Shown here in pieces: positions 54,062-63,602 of a DNA stretch of 64,000 nucleotides (within the stretch, counting starts at the first letter, position 1; each line of letters starts with the position of its first letter). The notes beneath the pieces are model-generated. The model had not been told where the DNA came from and made no database searches. It saw only the letters and a list, made by a program, of their open reading frames with translations. Position numbers and translations under genes: made by a program. This stretch comes from Niallia endozanthoxylica (GTDB taxonomy: Bacteria > Bacillota > Bacilli > Bacillales > Cytobacillaceae): NCBI RefSeq assembly GCF_008710145.1, contig NZ_VYKL01000019.1:1-64000 (forward strand). The letters run 5' to 3'.

Positions 54062-54208
54062 TGTTTACATAATATATTTATGAACAACAAAATTTTGTTC
54101 GTCTTTTTTGATTATTTTTTTGTGAAGGTGACAAACTAACTCTGTACTTTTAAACTTCAGAATGAAGTTTAGTCTCCGGCGGATGCCACGGTTTTTTTAA
54201 TGGAAATT

Positions 54209-54260
54209 TATCGAGCGAGCTCGATAATAATCCGGGCGCAAATTCGACGGAGCGAATTTG
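54209..54260. repeat. Two adjacent palindromes between sspN and tlp
   Basis: TATCGAGC-GA-GCTCGATA (54209-54226) and CAAATTCG-acggag-CGAATTTG (54239-54260) lie side by side in the leader of tlp, after CGGCGGATGCCACGG. Could be an operator pair, a structured leader or a repeat remnant. Confidence 0.5.
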
Positions 54261-54286
54261 ATTATTAAAAATATGGAGGAATTGAA

Positions 54287-54508
54287 ATGACGTACAATAA
54301 CAAACCAAATCCAGATGATCGCAGTGATAACGTAGAGAAGCTTCAGGAAATGATTGTCAATACTATTGATAATATGCAAAAGGCTGAAGAAACGATGCAA
54401 AATGTAAGTGGTGAAGACCGAGCGCACATTGAAGCAAAAAATGAACGTCGCCGGGAAAGTATTGATGCTATGCGATCAGAAATAAAAGACGAGAATTCTG
54501 CTCGATAA
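54287..54508 (+). CDS. tlp: Small acid-soluble spore protein Tlp (thioredoxin-like)
   Basis: 73 residues, ATG after TGGAGG. Reads [20 protein letters not shown], then NMQKAEETM and [16 protein letters not shown], the Tlp family found in Bacillus spores. It follows sspN as in Bacillus subtilis but with a longer gap holding two palindromes. Confidence 0.92.
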   Translation: MTYNNKPNPDDRSDNVEKLQEMIVNTIDNMQKAEETMQNVSGEDRAHIEAKNERRRESIDAMRSEIKDENSAR

Positions 54509-54542
54509 AAGAAGAATTTACTATCCTTAATATTTCCTATAT

Positions 54543-54573
54543 CCCATTGAAGAAGAGAGTTCTCTTCAATGGG
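54543..54573 (+). terminator. Hairpin terminator after tlp
   Basis: CCCATTGAAGA and TCTTCAATGGG pair around AGAGAGTTC; no T run, so termination efficiency is uncertain. Confidence 0.6.
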
Positions 54574-54687
54574 ACCACCCATTTCTCCTCTCAACTAAAC
54601 CTCTAATGTCTATTCCTTTGAATAAATATGGTAGAATAAAAAAGAAATTATTCATCAAATAATTAAGTTGAAAAAGAAGTGATATGA

Positions 54688-57042
54688 ATGGAAAGACTGA
54701 TGCGACAAGACAGAGAGCAATTTTTAATGAAGGTTCAAAATTGGGAAAATGAACTTCATGAGAGAGGTTCTGTAGAAAATGAAGGAGACATATTAAGAAC
54801 CCTTCAACATATGGATGTGAAAGAAGATGATAATCATCTAGTGGCTTCACAGCTATTGACCATATTAGCTTTATCTGCATTGTCTAAAGGAAAGAAAAGT
54901 TCTGTTGTACTAACCTGGATGGAAAAAGCGAAAGAGTTGAATCCGGCAAATACGAGAGTGAATGAGTATTTAGCTACTTTTGAATGGAAAAAAAACACTC
55001 ATTTACTTGATATATTAACCTTTCCACCAATAAGGGAAACGGATAACCGTCAGGCAAAAAAACAAACAATAGAGATATATAAAGCCGTTTGCGGGCAATT
55101 TTTAACAATGGCTGAAGATACTATTGAGAAAATTTCTTATTATATTCAATCAGCAACATACATAACGAACGCAGATATACTTGTCCTCTATGAAAAAATG
55201 AAAAACCTCTTGGAAGAAACGACTGAGGAAAGTGCTTCTCTACTAAAAGCAACAAGTGAATATGAAAATTCGTTGGTGGGGGCATTTCATACAGCCGTTC
55301 ATCTTGAAGAAATGAAGCTGCATCTTGCAGCCATTGAGGCATTAAAAAAACAATGGTCTGCTTTGTTTGCTGATGAATTAGAACGCGAAGAAGCAGAGGA
55401 AGCAGTCAGTTCTTTAGAAGAATTAAACCATATGATAGGTCTTGAGGCTGTTAAAAGGAAACTAAACGATTTTTACCAGTTTTTTAAATACCAAAAAATC
55501 CGTAAAGAGAAGGGGTTTCAAACAAAAGATGAAGTAAGTTTGAATATGATTTTAACAGGAAATCCGGGTACTGGAAAGACAACACTTGCTCGATTAATTG
55601 CCAAAATCTATCATGAACTTCATGTGCTGCCTCGGAAAGAAGTGGTGGAGGTAGACCGTTCTCAATTAGTAGGTTCGTATGTGGGACAAACAGAGGAAAA
55701 TGTACGACAGGCGGTTGAAAGGGCTCTTGGCGGGGTTCTATTCATTGACGAAGCTTATAATTTAAAGCGGGAAGGACAATCTGGGAATGATTACGGACAA
55801 ACAGCAATTGATACACTTGTTTCGTTAATGACCGGGAATGAATATGGTGGAAAATTTGCTGTCATACTTGCCGGGTACCCGGATGAAATGAGACCATTTC
55901 TTGATGCGAATCCAGGATTGCGCAGCCGTTTCCCAATGTCTAATCATATCTCTTTACCTGATTATACCAATGAAGAGTTAATCATAATTGGTGAAATGAT
56001 AGCATCTGATAATGATTATATTCTTACGGATGAAGCAAAAATAGCTCTTGAGGAACGAATCGAAAAAGAGCGGGTTGATGATTCATTTGGGAATGCTCGA
56101 ACGGTTCGTCATTTAATTCTTGATGCTATTTTTCAAAAAGGTGCCCATCAGTCTGTTGAAGAGAAGGATGATATTCTGCAATTTTCATTATTAGATAAGC
56201 AGGATTTTATTCAGTACGAACCAGAATCAAGAGATAACCCAGAGGAAAAGTTATCTGGCTTAGTTGGATTAGAAAATGTTAAAGAAGAAGTTCGTTCGAT
56301 TATCTCGTTTGTGAAAATGCAGAAAATGAGGCGTGATCATGGATTGCCTGTCGTACCCATCCAGCTTCATTCTGTTTTTACCGGTAACCCAGGGACAGGA
56401 AAAACAACAGTTGCCAAAATCTATGCTGAATTACTAAAAGAATGCGGTTTATTAAAAAGAGGTCATTTAATTGTCACAAGCCGTGCAGATTTTGTTGCAG
56501 GCTATGTGGGACAAACCGCAATAAAAACAAAACGAAAAATCAAAGATGCACTTGGCGGTGTATTGTTTATTGATGAAGCCTACTCTCTTTTGGGACAATC
56601 AAGCGGTGATTTTGGTAAAGAAGTGATTGATACATTAGTGGATGAAATGACGAAGCATAATGAAAACCTTGTCGTTGTGCTGGCTGGTTATCCAAATGAA
56701 ATAAATCTCTTATTAGAAAGCAATCCAGGTTTACAATCACGATTTAAAAAGTTTCTGCATTTTGAGGATTATACAAATGAAGAAATACTGCAAATCATGA
56801 AATTATATGGGAAGCAATTTGATTTCTACCTTACAGAAGAAGCAGAGCAATTCATCCTTTCGGAACTAAAGGAGCAGCAAATCGAGGGGAATGGACGATT
56901 TGCTGCAAATTTAATGGATGAGTCCATTCAAGCTCAGGCTCGTCGTTTAATGGGTTCATCTTCCTTTCCGAAGGTTGAGGAAGCTGTTGTGATTATGAAG
57001 GAAGATGTGCAAGCAGCATTTGGTAAGATAAGAAAAGAATAA
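54688..57042 (+). CDS. Tandem AAA+ ATPase of the CbxX/SpoVK type
   Basis: 784 residues, ATG after GAAGTGAT. An N-terminal helical region (1-235) precedes two CbxX/CfqX AAA domains. Each has Walker A GNPGTGKTT (near 290 and 570), Walker B GVLFIDEAY (near 350 and 628), and the arginine-finger stretch NPGLRSRF or NPGLQSRF. Bacillus SpoVK has one such domain and is needed for spore maturation; this two-domain form is a longer relative. It lies between tlp and the yneP thioesterase gene, where Bacillus subtilis has no such gene. Confidence 0.88.
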   Translation: MERLMRQDREQFLMKVQNWENELHERGSVENEGDILRTLQHMDVKEDDNHLVASQLLTILALSALSKGKKSSVVLTWMEKAKELNPANTRVNEYLATFEWKKNTHLLDILTFPPIRETDNRQAKKQTIEIYKAVCGQFLTMAEDTIEKISYYIQSATYITNADILVLYEKMKNLLEETTEESASLLKATSEYENSLVGAFHTAVHLEEMKLHLAAIEALKKQWSALFADELEREEAEEAVSSLEELNHMIGLEAVKRKLNDFYQFFKYQKIRKEKGFQTKDEVSLNMILTGNPGTGKTTLARLIAKIYHELHVLPRKEVVEVDRSQLVGSYVGQTEENVRQAVERALGGVLFIDEAYNLKREGQSGNDYGQTAIDTLVSLMTGNEYGGKFAVILAGYPDEMRPFLDANPGLRSRFPMSNHISLPDYTNEELIIIGEMIASDNDYILTDEAKIALEERIEKERVDDSFGNARTVRHLILDAIFQKGAHQSVEEKDDILQFSLLDKQDFIQYEPESRDNPEEKLSGLVGLENVKEEVRSIISFVKMQKMRRDHGLPVVPIQLHSVFTGNPGTGKTTVAKIYAELLKECGLLKRGHLIVTSRADFVAGYVGQTAIKTKRKIKDALGGVLFIDEAYSLLGQSSGDFGKEVIDTLVDEMTKHNENLVVVLAGYPNEINLLLESNPGLQSRFKKFLHFEDYTNEEILQIMKLYGKQFDFYLTEEAEQFILSELKEQQIEGNGRFAANLMDESIQAQARRLMGSSSFPKVEEAVVIMKEDVQAAFGKIRKE

Positions 57043-57077
57043 ATAAAATAAAAAAGTTATGAAAGGGAGAGAAATAA

Positions 57078-57497
57078 ATGTTTATTTCAACAAAAGAAAT
57101 TCAACTTCTATATGCGGATACAGATATGATGGGTGTTATTTACCATGCGAATTATTTAAAATGGTTTGAGCTTGGAAGGACCCAGTTAATTGAGGACATT
57201 GGATTTAGCTATGTATCTATGGAAGAGGCAGGTTATTATGCACCTGTCTATGATGTTAATTGTACATATAAGAAAGCCATTCGATATGGAGAGAAGGCAT
57301 TTGTTCATACATGGGTTGAAGCAGTAGACCGATTAAAAACGGTTTACGGTTACTCGATAGTGAATGGTAATGATGAAGTATGTGCGGAAGGGAGTACGAC
57401 TCATATTGTGGTAAGAAAGGATGATTTCAAACCGGTTCAATTTAAGAAGGCTTTTCCTGAATGGTATCAAAAATATGAAGAGATTAAGAAGAAGTAG
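57078..57497 (+). CDS. yneP: Acyl-CoA thioesterase, 4-hydroxybenzoyl-CoA-type hotdog fold
   Basis: 139 residues, ATG after AAAGGGAG. The hotdog thioesterase motif YADTDMMGVIYHANYLKWFE, with the catalytic Asp, lies at residues 11-30. It probably hydrolyses acyl-CoA thioesters. It precedes yneQ by 37 bases as in Bacillus subtilis and may share an operon with the AAA+ gene, 35 bases upstream. Confidence 0.9.
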   Translation: MFISTKEIQLLYADTDMMGVIYHANYLKWFELGRTQLIEDIGFSYVSMEEAGYYAPVYDVNCTYKKAIRYGEKAFVHTWVEAVDRLKTVYGYSIVNGNDEVCAEGSTTHIVVRKDDFKPVQFKKAFPEWYQKYEEIKKK

Positions 57498-57534
57498 TTA
57501 GGCAGGGTAAAACGAAGTCAAGGAGGGTTGGGAA

Positions 57535-57828
57535 ATGGCTTTTGGCATTACACGACAGGAACTGCTTGAATGGAAACAAAAAGTTGATAAGGGTGAAATA
57601 GCTTTTCTTACTCATTATTGGCTCGATAGCCGTTTCCCAGAGAGTAAAACAGTCACAAAAGTAGGCTGTAAAGATATAGAAAAGCTAGTTGCTTGGGGAA
57701 AGCGGTATGGGCTGAAAAAAGAATGGATTGATAAAAGAAAAGACGGTTATCCGCATTTTGATTTATTAGGACAAAAGCAAAAAGAAATCCTTGAAAAAGA
57801 GGGATTAACGAATGATCTTTGGCCCTAG
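57535..57828 (+). CDS. yneQ: YneQ-like protein of unknown function
   Basis: 97 residues, ATG after AAGGAGGG. Reads FGITRQELLEWKQKVDKGE, FLTHYWLDSRFPESKTVTKVG (part), then YPHFDLLGQKQKEIL. The short family is conserved near yneP in Bacilli. No catalytic motif is apparent. It ends at a convergent terminator shared with yneR. Confidence 0.82.
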   Translation: MAFGITRQELLEWKQKVDKGEIAFLTHYWLDSRFPESKTVTKVGCKDIEKLVAWGKRYGLKKEWIDKRKDGYPHFDLLGQKQKEILEKEGLTNDLWP

Positions 57829-57856
57829 TTCTTATATTGTATTCAACACATGCTTC

Positions 57857-57906
57857 AATTTACTAAAAAAGCAGACGAACTTACTCGTCTGCTTTTTTAG
57901 TAAATT
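57857..57906. terminator. Long bidirectional terminator between yneQ and yneR
   Basis: A near-perfect inverted repeat: TTTACTAAAAAAGCAGACG pairs with CGTCTGCTTTTTTAGTAAA around AACTTACT. T runs exist on both strands. The last residues of yneR lie within it. Confidence 0.92.
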
Positions 57907-58183
57907 GGAATTCAGGCTCTCTTAATGTCAAATTAAAACCAATGTGCAAGTCATGCTCATCAAAATACCATAAATCTTTTTCTTCAATATAAAAAGTAAT
58001 TCCGTTTAGAGTCGTTTTTATTCCAATTTGATCAGGTTCTTCTGTTGAGATTCCCAATGAGAAGCCTTTTTGAATTTGACTGGATCCACCGTAGCGGGCA
58101 TAAAATCGAACAAAACTGCCGTCTTTCAAGTTCATTTCATCCACATACCATTCTAATGCTTCCGTACTTACTGTTAAGTTCAT
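57881..58183 (-). CDS. yneR: HesB/IscA-like protein YneR
   Basis: 100 residues, ATG after GGATGGG. Reads NLTVSTEALEWYVDEM, FVRFYARYGGSSQIQKGFSLG and FYIEEKDLWYFDEHDLHIGF. It has the HesB fold pattern but no cysteines for an iron-sulphur cluster, as in Bacillus subtilis YneR. A second, distantly related HesB-like gene with an in-frame UGA lies 394 bases away in the opposite orientation. Confidence 0.85.
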   Translation of the reverse strand: MNLTVSTEALEWYVDEMNLKDGSFVRFYARYGGSSQIQKGFSLGISTEEPDQIGIKTTLNGITFYIEEKDLWYFDEHDLHIGFNLTLREPEFQFTKKADE

Positions 58184-58576
58184 GCAAACCCATCCTTCGC
58201 TGTTTTATTATACTGTATAGCTTGTATACCATTATCATTTAACAATCTTAATGAAATCATTACTAATCGTATAATAGATTTTCTGCATTGTACACTATAT
58301 GTACGTGAAAGTTTATCTATTGATTATTTGTAAAAAGTATGAAAAACACTAACGAAAGTCGTTTCAGTCGAAAACCCACTAGTGCTGCTAAAAAAATAAG
58401 GATAAAATAAAGATTAGTAAGAAACAGTCGAGTGAATGGCACAGCAATGGGGAAGATCACTTCAATCTACTATTCTAAACCACATGTTACTGTAGGATTA
58501 AAGGTTATAAGCCCCAAAGGAACGGTATTTATTCTGCAAAATAAATACGTACTAAGCAAAAGGAGATGTTGGTATA
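58184..58576. other. Intergenic region before the HesB-like selenoprotein gene
   Basis: Mostly AT-rich. A 48-codon frame (ATG 58449, reads MGKITSIYYSKPHVTVGLKV) runs into the next gene's start without a ribosome binding site; it could be a gene remnant. AAAGGAG at 58559-58565 serves the TTG at 58577. Confidence 0.35.
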
Positions 58577-58867
58577 TTGTTTAAGGTTACAGCAGCTGCT
58601 ATGACAATATTGGATCAGGCTATAAAAAAGGAACAAAAAGATGAATTTGAAAAGCTGTATGTCCGTCTTTCAATGGGCATTGGCTGAGGAGGCCCCGAAC
58701 TTAAGCTGTCTCTGGAAGAGCGGCCTATTTCCGGTGATCAAGTGTATACATTTGATCTTGTTGATATATTAATTCATGAGAAAGATTTTGCTTATTTTGA
58801 TTACACTAAGCTGGATTATATAAAAGATGTATTAGGCAATGGGAAATTTCAATTACTTAAAATATAG
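58577..58867 (+). CDS. HesB-like selenoprotein (in-frame UGA at codon 37)
   Basis: 96 residues if TGA 58685-58687 is read as selenocysteine. TTG start, with AAAGGAG eleven bases upstream. Reads FKVTAAAMTILDQAIKKE, then YVRLSMGIG-U-GGPELKLSLEER, then LIHEKDFAYFDYTKLDYI. In HesB/IscA-like proteins a Cys stands at the U position (CGGP type), and Sec-containing HesB-like proteins are a known bacterial selenoprotein family. The frame is open and family-like on both sides of the TGA. Downstream AGGCC...GGCCT could form a SECIS stem. selA and selD lie in the same window. Confidence 0.85.
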
Positions 58868-58913
58868 TAAGGAAATCAATCTTTCATTATTAGCTGTTTT
58901 ATTCACAAGGCTG

Positions 58914-59093
58914 TTATTGTTCCATATTTTCAAAAAAAGTAATGAGTTCATCAAAGTTATGAATAACCGTTTCCGGTACAATATGTTCTTCATCATTTTC
59001 AGAGCAAGTAAATAATTCTAATAAAAATTCATCTTGATTCTCTGATGTGCCAATGGATGTATAGTAAATATAATGTTTATCCTCATTTTTCAT
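58914..59093 (-). CDS. Small acidic protein, 59 residues
   Basis: ATG 59093 follows GGGAGG at good spacing, preferred over 59138. Reads MKNEDKHYIYYTSIGTSENQ and ends ITFFENMEQ. Acidic and compact, not recognised. It is convergent with the HesB-like selenoprotein gene, 46 bases away. Confidence 0.6.
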   Translation of the reverse strand: MKNEDKHYIYYTSIGTSENQDEFLLELFTCSENDEEHIVPETVIHNFDELITFFENMEQ

Positions 59094-59221
59094 GTGGAGA
59101 ACCTCCCATATGTTTATTATATTTTTATTGTATATCATTTACTTTTTGAAATTTATTAGTAAATATGGACATTTTTTAACAACAGTATTTTCATAACCAT
59201 TAAATGAACAAAATTTGAACA

Positions 59222-59255
59222 AAAAAGAGAGTGTTTATTAGACACTCTCTTTAAC
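59222..59255. terminator. Terminator of the histidine kinase gene
   Basis: AAAGAGAGTGT and ACACTCTCTTT pair around TTATTAG; on the minus strand it ends in T6 after the kinase stop. Confidence 0.85.
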
Positions 59256-59260
59256 GAAGT

Positions 59261-60007
59261 TTAGTGATTTTCATTGTGTAAAGGCAATGCGACGGTAATT
59301 TTACTGCCTTTATTTTGATCGGTTACGATGGAAATAGTACCTTTATAATAATCGATAATGTCTTTGCAGACTGAAAGGCCAATCCCTGTCCCATTTGTTT
59401 TTGTTGTATAAAAGGGTGTAAAAAGTTGATTGATTGTATCACTCGACATTCCGCAGCCATTATCAATGATATGAATAAAGACTTGTTGCTCATTTTTTTC
59501 TGTGCGTATAGTAATAAAACCAGTGTGAGTACAATTTTCTTCTATTGCCTCAATGGCATTTTTAATAAGGTTTATGAGAACCTGTTTTAATGCGTTTTTA
59601 TCAATAGAAATCTGAATATCTTCTTCTGAAAAATCGGTCAACAGTTCAATGTTTTTAACTTTAGATTCACTTTCAAATAACCTTACAATATTTATTAGAA
59701 TTTCATTTATTGAAAGTAATTCCTTGTTACATTGGTTGCGTTTTATGTCGTTCAAAAAGTGATTAATAATGTCATTTACTCTTTCAATCTCATTCAGCGC
59801 AATATCAGCATACTCGCCTCTGCCCATATCTTGTAAAGTAGGTTTAAGTAGTTCAAGAAACCCTTGAATCGTTGTTAGGGGGTTGCGAATTTCATGGGCT
59901 AATTCTGCCGCATGCTTTCTAATGTCAAATAACTGCTCTTTAGCGAAGTTTGTCTCACCGATTTCAATTGTCAAAGATTCACTTTGGAATTCATTCGTCC
60001 TTATCAT
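59261..60007 (-). CDS. Cytosolic sporulation-type histidine kinase without sensor domain
   Basis: 248 residues. Only the kinase core is present: H-box AELAHEIRNPLTT with His38, N-box NLIKNAIEAIEEN near 140, D-box HIIDNGCGMS, F-box FYTTKTNGTGIGLSV. The 30 residues before the H-box have no membrane segment or PAS domain. It resembles the kinase part of Bacillus KinA-E type proteins. No response regulator is adjacent, so it may feed a phosphorelay such as Spo0F, by inference, using an outside sensor. Confidence 0.85.
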   Translation of the reverse strand: MIRTNEFQSESLTIEIGETNFAKEQLFDIRKHAAELAHEIRNPLTTIQGFLELLKPTLQDMGRGEYADIALNEIERVNDIINHFLNDIKRNQCNKELLSINEILINIVRLFESESKVKNIELLTDFSEEDIQISIDKNALKQVLINLIKNAIEAIEENCTHTGFITIRTEKNEQQVFIHIIDNGCGMSSDTINQLFTPFYTTKTNGTGIGLSVCKDIIDYYKGTISIVTDQNKGSKITVALPLHNENH

Positions 60008-60235
60008 TGTTCAATCGCATCCCTTTTTAAAGAATTAATCATTTGTAAAAACCGATTAATAAACAGTATGACGAATACTGACAATTTATGAGTAAAATTT
60101 GAAGAATAATGTCAAAATAAGTCAATAATATTGTTTTTCTATATGATACTAAATGATTGCAATGTTATTAAATAGATAAAATGAAGTATTTTCGAATTAA
60201 ATCCCATTTACTTCTAGGGTAAAATAACTAATTTT

Positions 60236-60267
60236 TCAAAAAAAGCAAGCACGATGTGTGCCTGCTT
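60236..60267 (-). terminator. Minus-strand terminator after plsY
   Basis: On the minus strand GCAGGCAC and GTGCTTGC pair (one G-T) around ACATC and run into T7. Confidence 0.8.
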
Positions 60268-60277
60268 CGATTGCTTC

Positions 60278-60865
60278 CTATCCAAGCCACTTTACTTTTG
60301 GTTCTGTTTTGTCTATGATTCGTTTAATATTCGCTCTATGTCTATAAATGACAAATAGAGTAAGTATAGCGACAACGATAATGAGCAGAATATCTTGACT
60401 AATGATTGAGTAAATCAACGCTACAAGGCCCCCAAACATAGAGGATAGGGAAACATACTTTGTTATGTATAAGCAAATGAAGAAGCCCGCAATCATAATG
60501 ATAAACATGAATGGTGCATACCAAAGTAAGACGCCTGCTGATGTAGCTACAGCTTTTCCACCCCGAAAGCCTGCAAATATTGGATAAGTATGCCCTAGTA
60601 CTGCAAATATCCCAGCAATTAAATAATGCATATCAGACTGAAAAAAAAGTGGCAAAGAAGCAGCCAGTGTTCCTTTTAAAATATCAGCAATTGTTACGGT
60701 AAGGCCTGCTTTTACACCTAGGACACGAAAGGTATTTGTGCCACCTAAATTTCCGCTCCCATGCTGCCGGATATCAACTCCAAAAAACTTCTTTCCAATA
60801 ATTAAGCCTGACGGAATGGACCCAATTAAATAAGCAAGAATAACAATGATTCCGTAGTCTAACAT
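60278..60865 (-). CDS. plsY: Acyl-phosphate:glycerol-3-phosphate acyltransferase
   Basis: 195 residues, ATG after AAGGAGAG. Integral membrane enzyme with about five spans. The three conserved loops are visible: [11 protein letters not shown] with [15 protein letters not shown], then [18 protein letters not shown], and [10 protein letters not shown]. It transfers acyl from acyl-phosphate to glycerol-3-phosphate, the first step of phospholipid synthesis. Equals yneS of Bacillus subtilis; divergent from the following genes. Confidence 0.96.
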   Translation of the reverse strand: MLDYGIIVILAYLIGSIPSGLIIGKKFFGVDIRQHGSGNLGGTNTFRVLGVKAGLTVTIADILKGTLAASLPLFFQSDMHYLIAGIFAVLGHTYPIFAGFRGGKAVATSAGVLLWYAPFMFIIMIAGFFICLYITKYVSLSSMFGGLVALIYSIISQDILLIIVVAILTLFVIYRHRANIKRIIDKTEPKVKWLG

Positions 60866-61119
60866 TCAAACTCTCCTTCTTTTCCAATGAATCAAAAATA
60901 ACTGCTCAAAGTTCCTATATATTTTACCATGTTCTAACTAAAAGATTCCATTTACCAAATTATTTTATTTTTTATAAAGTACAAGCAATAGTTAAGAGGG
61001 AGCAAGGCTTTATTAAATTTATATGATTGTAGAAAAGTATTTAAACAATAATTAAATGAGGAAATTTCTTTTCAAGCAGATGACATTTCGTTAGGATATG
61101 GTTGAGGAGGAACAGTAAA

Positions 61120-62838
61120 ATGTCAAACATTGTTTATAAAAGAAGAAAAAACGTGAGAATAAGTTTTATGCTGGGTATAGTAGGTATGCTTCTGTTGGTT
61201 ATTTCTAGCAGTCTATTCTTTTTGTACCCTTTTGCTTCAAATGAAACAGTTAACTATTTTCACGGCGAAAACCCCATTTTATTTCATGGCCAACAGGAAG
61301 GGAATGTTTTACTTGAGGGAGAGACTGTCTATGTCCCGTTTAGCTTTATGAAGGAAAAAATAGATGAATATATAATGTATGACGAAAAGTCTTCTTCAAT
61401 CATTCTAACGACAAATAGTAAAGTAATCCAATTACCAAAGGACTCTCAAGTTTACTATATTAACCAAGAGCCTGTCCAAGTGCCTTTATCTGTTTTAAAG
61501 GAAAGTAATGGAGAACTGTATTTAGCCTTAACTCCGTTGCTTGAAATCTATGAAATTCAATACACTATTTTACCAGAAACAAAGGCAATTGAAATTGTGA
61601 GAAATGGACAAAAAGTGGTAGAAGGTTTGATTAAGGCTGCGGATGTCCATGAAGAAAAACTGCGGTTAAGATTAGAGCCTAATCAGCAGTCTCCCTTTAC
61701 AGAAGGGGTAATTGATAAAGAGAAAATTAAGATAGAAAATGAAAAAGATGATTATTATCTTATCCGCAAGGAAAACGGTATTGCCGGCTATATTCGTAAA
61801 AAGTATGTAGAAAAGGAGCAAACGATAACAATTGAAATTAAGCACGATACCTCAGAACCTGTCACACCTATGTTTGAGGGCCCCATTCACTTAACCTGGG
61901 AAGCAGTTTATACAAAGAATCCTAATCCTGCAATGATCCCAGAGATGCCAGGAGTAAATGTTGTTTCACCAACATGGTTTGAGTTAAGTGGGACGGATGG
62001 ATCGGTAAATAACCTAGGGTCCCAAGAATACGTTAACTGGGCACATAATAAAGGATATCAAGTTTGGGCCTTATTTTCTAATGCTTTTGACCCGAATCTT
62101 ACACATGAAACTCTTCAACATTATGAATCTCGTCAAAATATCATTAGGCAGCTGCTTCAATACAGTAAAATGTATCAGTTGGATGGAATCAATATTGATA
62201 TCGAAAATGTACGTGAAGAAGACGGGCCGTTTGTTACACAATTTGTACGAGAGGCCGCACCTTATTTTCATCAAGCTGGCTTAGTGGTATCTATGGACAT
62301 TACATTTATTACGACTGGTAATTGGTCTGCTTTTTACGAACGTGAGAAACTGGCCCAATCCGTTGATTATTTAATTGTTATGGCCTACGATGAGCACTGG
62401 GGATCCTCTCAAACAGCGGGAAGTGTGGCAAGTTTGCCATGGGTGGAAGAAAATTTACAAAGATTATTGGACGTAGTACCGAATGAAAAATTAATTCTTG
62501 GCGTTCCGTTATATACAAGACTATGGGAAGAAAAACCATCAGGTGAAATGTCATCAAAGGCGTTGTCGATGACAGAGGTTAAGGAATGGTTGACGATAAA
62601 CGGTGTAACACCTAGCTATGATGAACAAAGCGGACAAAACTATGCAGAAGCAGTGGATCCTGTTACTCATTCTATCTATCGAATTTGGCTGGAAGATGAA
62701 CTATCTTTAAACAAGCGTGTTGATCTTGTCTCAAAGTACAAATTAAAGGGAATCGCCAGCTGGTCAAGATCGTTTGCAGATGAAACAGCATGGCTGTCTC
62801 TGTCAATAGAGACGAAACCTATTGCGCAAAATGAATAG
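61120..62838 (+). CDS. Family 18 glycoside hydrolase with SH3 domain, membrane anchored
   Basis: 572 residues from ATG 61120, which follows GAGGAGGAA. A membrane helix at about 15-35 (FMLGIVGMLLLVISSSLFFL region), a stalk with copper-amine-oxidase-like N-terminal repeats (45-165), an SH3-type segment (175-235), then a GH18 domain from about 255 to the end with LDGINIDIENV (the D...D-x-E catalytic motif) and YDEHWGSSQTAGS. It probably acts on peptidoglycan or the spore cortex, like YaaH/YdhD relatives. Not present between plsY and yneT in Bacillus subtilis. Confidence 0.88.
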   Translation: MSNIVYKRRKNVRISFMLGIVGMLLLVISSSLFFLYPFASNETVNYFHGENPILFHGQQEGNVLLEGETVYVPFSFMKEKIDEYIMYDEKSSSIILTTNSKVIQLPKDSQVYYINQEPVQVPLSVLKESNGELYLALTPLLEIYEIQYTILPETKAIEIVRNGQKVVEGLIKAADVHEEKLRLRLEPNQQSPFTEGVIDKEKIKIENEKDDYYLIRKENGIAGYIRKKYVEKEQTITIEIKHDTSEPVTPMFEGPIHLTWEAVYTKNPNPAMIPEMPGVNVVSPTWFELSGTDGSVNNLGSQEYVNWAHNKGYQVWALFSNAFDPNLTHETLQHYESRQNIIRQLLQYSKMYQLDGINIDIENVREEDGPFVTQFVREAAPYFHQAGLVVSMDITFITTGNWSAFYEREKLAQSVDYLIVMAYDEHWGSSQTAGSVASLPWVEENLQRLLDVVPNEKLILGVPLYTRLWEEKPSGEMSSKALSMTEVKEWLTINGVTPSYDEQSGQNYAEAVDPVTHSIYRIWLEDELSLNKRVDLVSKYKLKGIASWSRSFADETAWLSLSIETKPIAQNE

Positions 62839-62982
62839 ATTCGTGAAAGGGGGATTCATTAGGTGAATTCCCCTATTTACTGCATATGATTATTGATTAT
62901 TACTCTAATATGATACACTTAAAGAAGATTGGGAAATAATGTTATGGTCAACATACTATTTAAAAATTTGGAGGGAATAAAA

Positions 62983-63396
62983 ATGACAATTGAAAATCCA
63001 ACAAGGGATGAAATCCGAGAAATTTTGAAAAAAGCAAAGCGCATTGCAGTAGTGGGTTTGAGTGACAACCCTGAGCGTACTTCCTATATGGTTTCTAAAG
63101 CGATGCAGGATGCTGGATATGAAATCATTCCAGTAAATCCAAAAGGAGTTGAAATCCTAGGGGTTCAAGCTGTTAAAAGCTTAAAAGAGATTGAGGGACA
63201 TATTGATATTGTTAATGTATTTCGTCGTTCAGAGCATTTACCTGAAGTGGCAAAAGAATTTGTTGAAATTGATGCTGATATTTTCTGGGCTCAGCAGGGG
63301 CTTGAAAATGAAGAGGCCTATCAGTTTCTAAAAGAAAAAGGCTATACGGTTATCATGGATCGTTGTATAAAAGTGGAACATGCTATGACCAAATAA
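62983..63396 (+). CDS. yneT: CoA-binding-domain protein YneT
   Basis: 137 residues from ATG 62983, after TTGGAGGG; an upstream start at 62929 has no ribosome binding site. Rossmann-type CoA-binding domain: KRIAVVGLSDNPERTSYMVS near 20-39, IIPVNPKG, VNVFRRSEH and FWAQQGLENEEA. Precedes parE as in Bacillus subtilis. Ligand probably CoA or another nucleotide. Confidence 0.93.
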   Translation: MTIENPTRDEIREILKKAKRIAVVGLSDNPERTSYMVSKAMQDAGYEIIPVNPKGVEILGVQAVKSLKEIEGHIDIVNVFRRSEHLPEVAKEFVEIDADIFWAQQGLENEEAYQFLKEKGYTVIMDRCIKVEHAMTK

Positions 63397-63410
63397 ATAA
63401 CATGATGAAC

Positions 63411-63452
63411 AAGCGTATACCGATATTATTTTTGGTATATGCTTTTTATTTT
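63411..63452 (+). terminator. rho-independent terminator after yneT
   Basis: AAGCGTATACC and GGTATATGCTT pair (one G-T) around a 12-base loop, followed by TTTATTTT. Confidence 0.82.
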
Positions 63453-63602
63453 AAGATTCCTCTGAAGCCCTTACTTTCATATCCTCCAATGGATGATTGG
63501 CGGTATTTTTCCTCTGCGTCTTAAAATCTAATTTGCCAAATTAAAATAAATCGATACAATAATACGTAGACTCTCGTTTCGGATATGTTATGATAATAAA
63601 AG

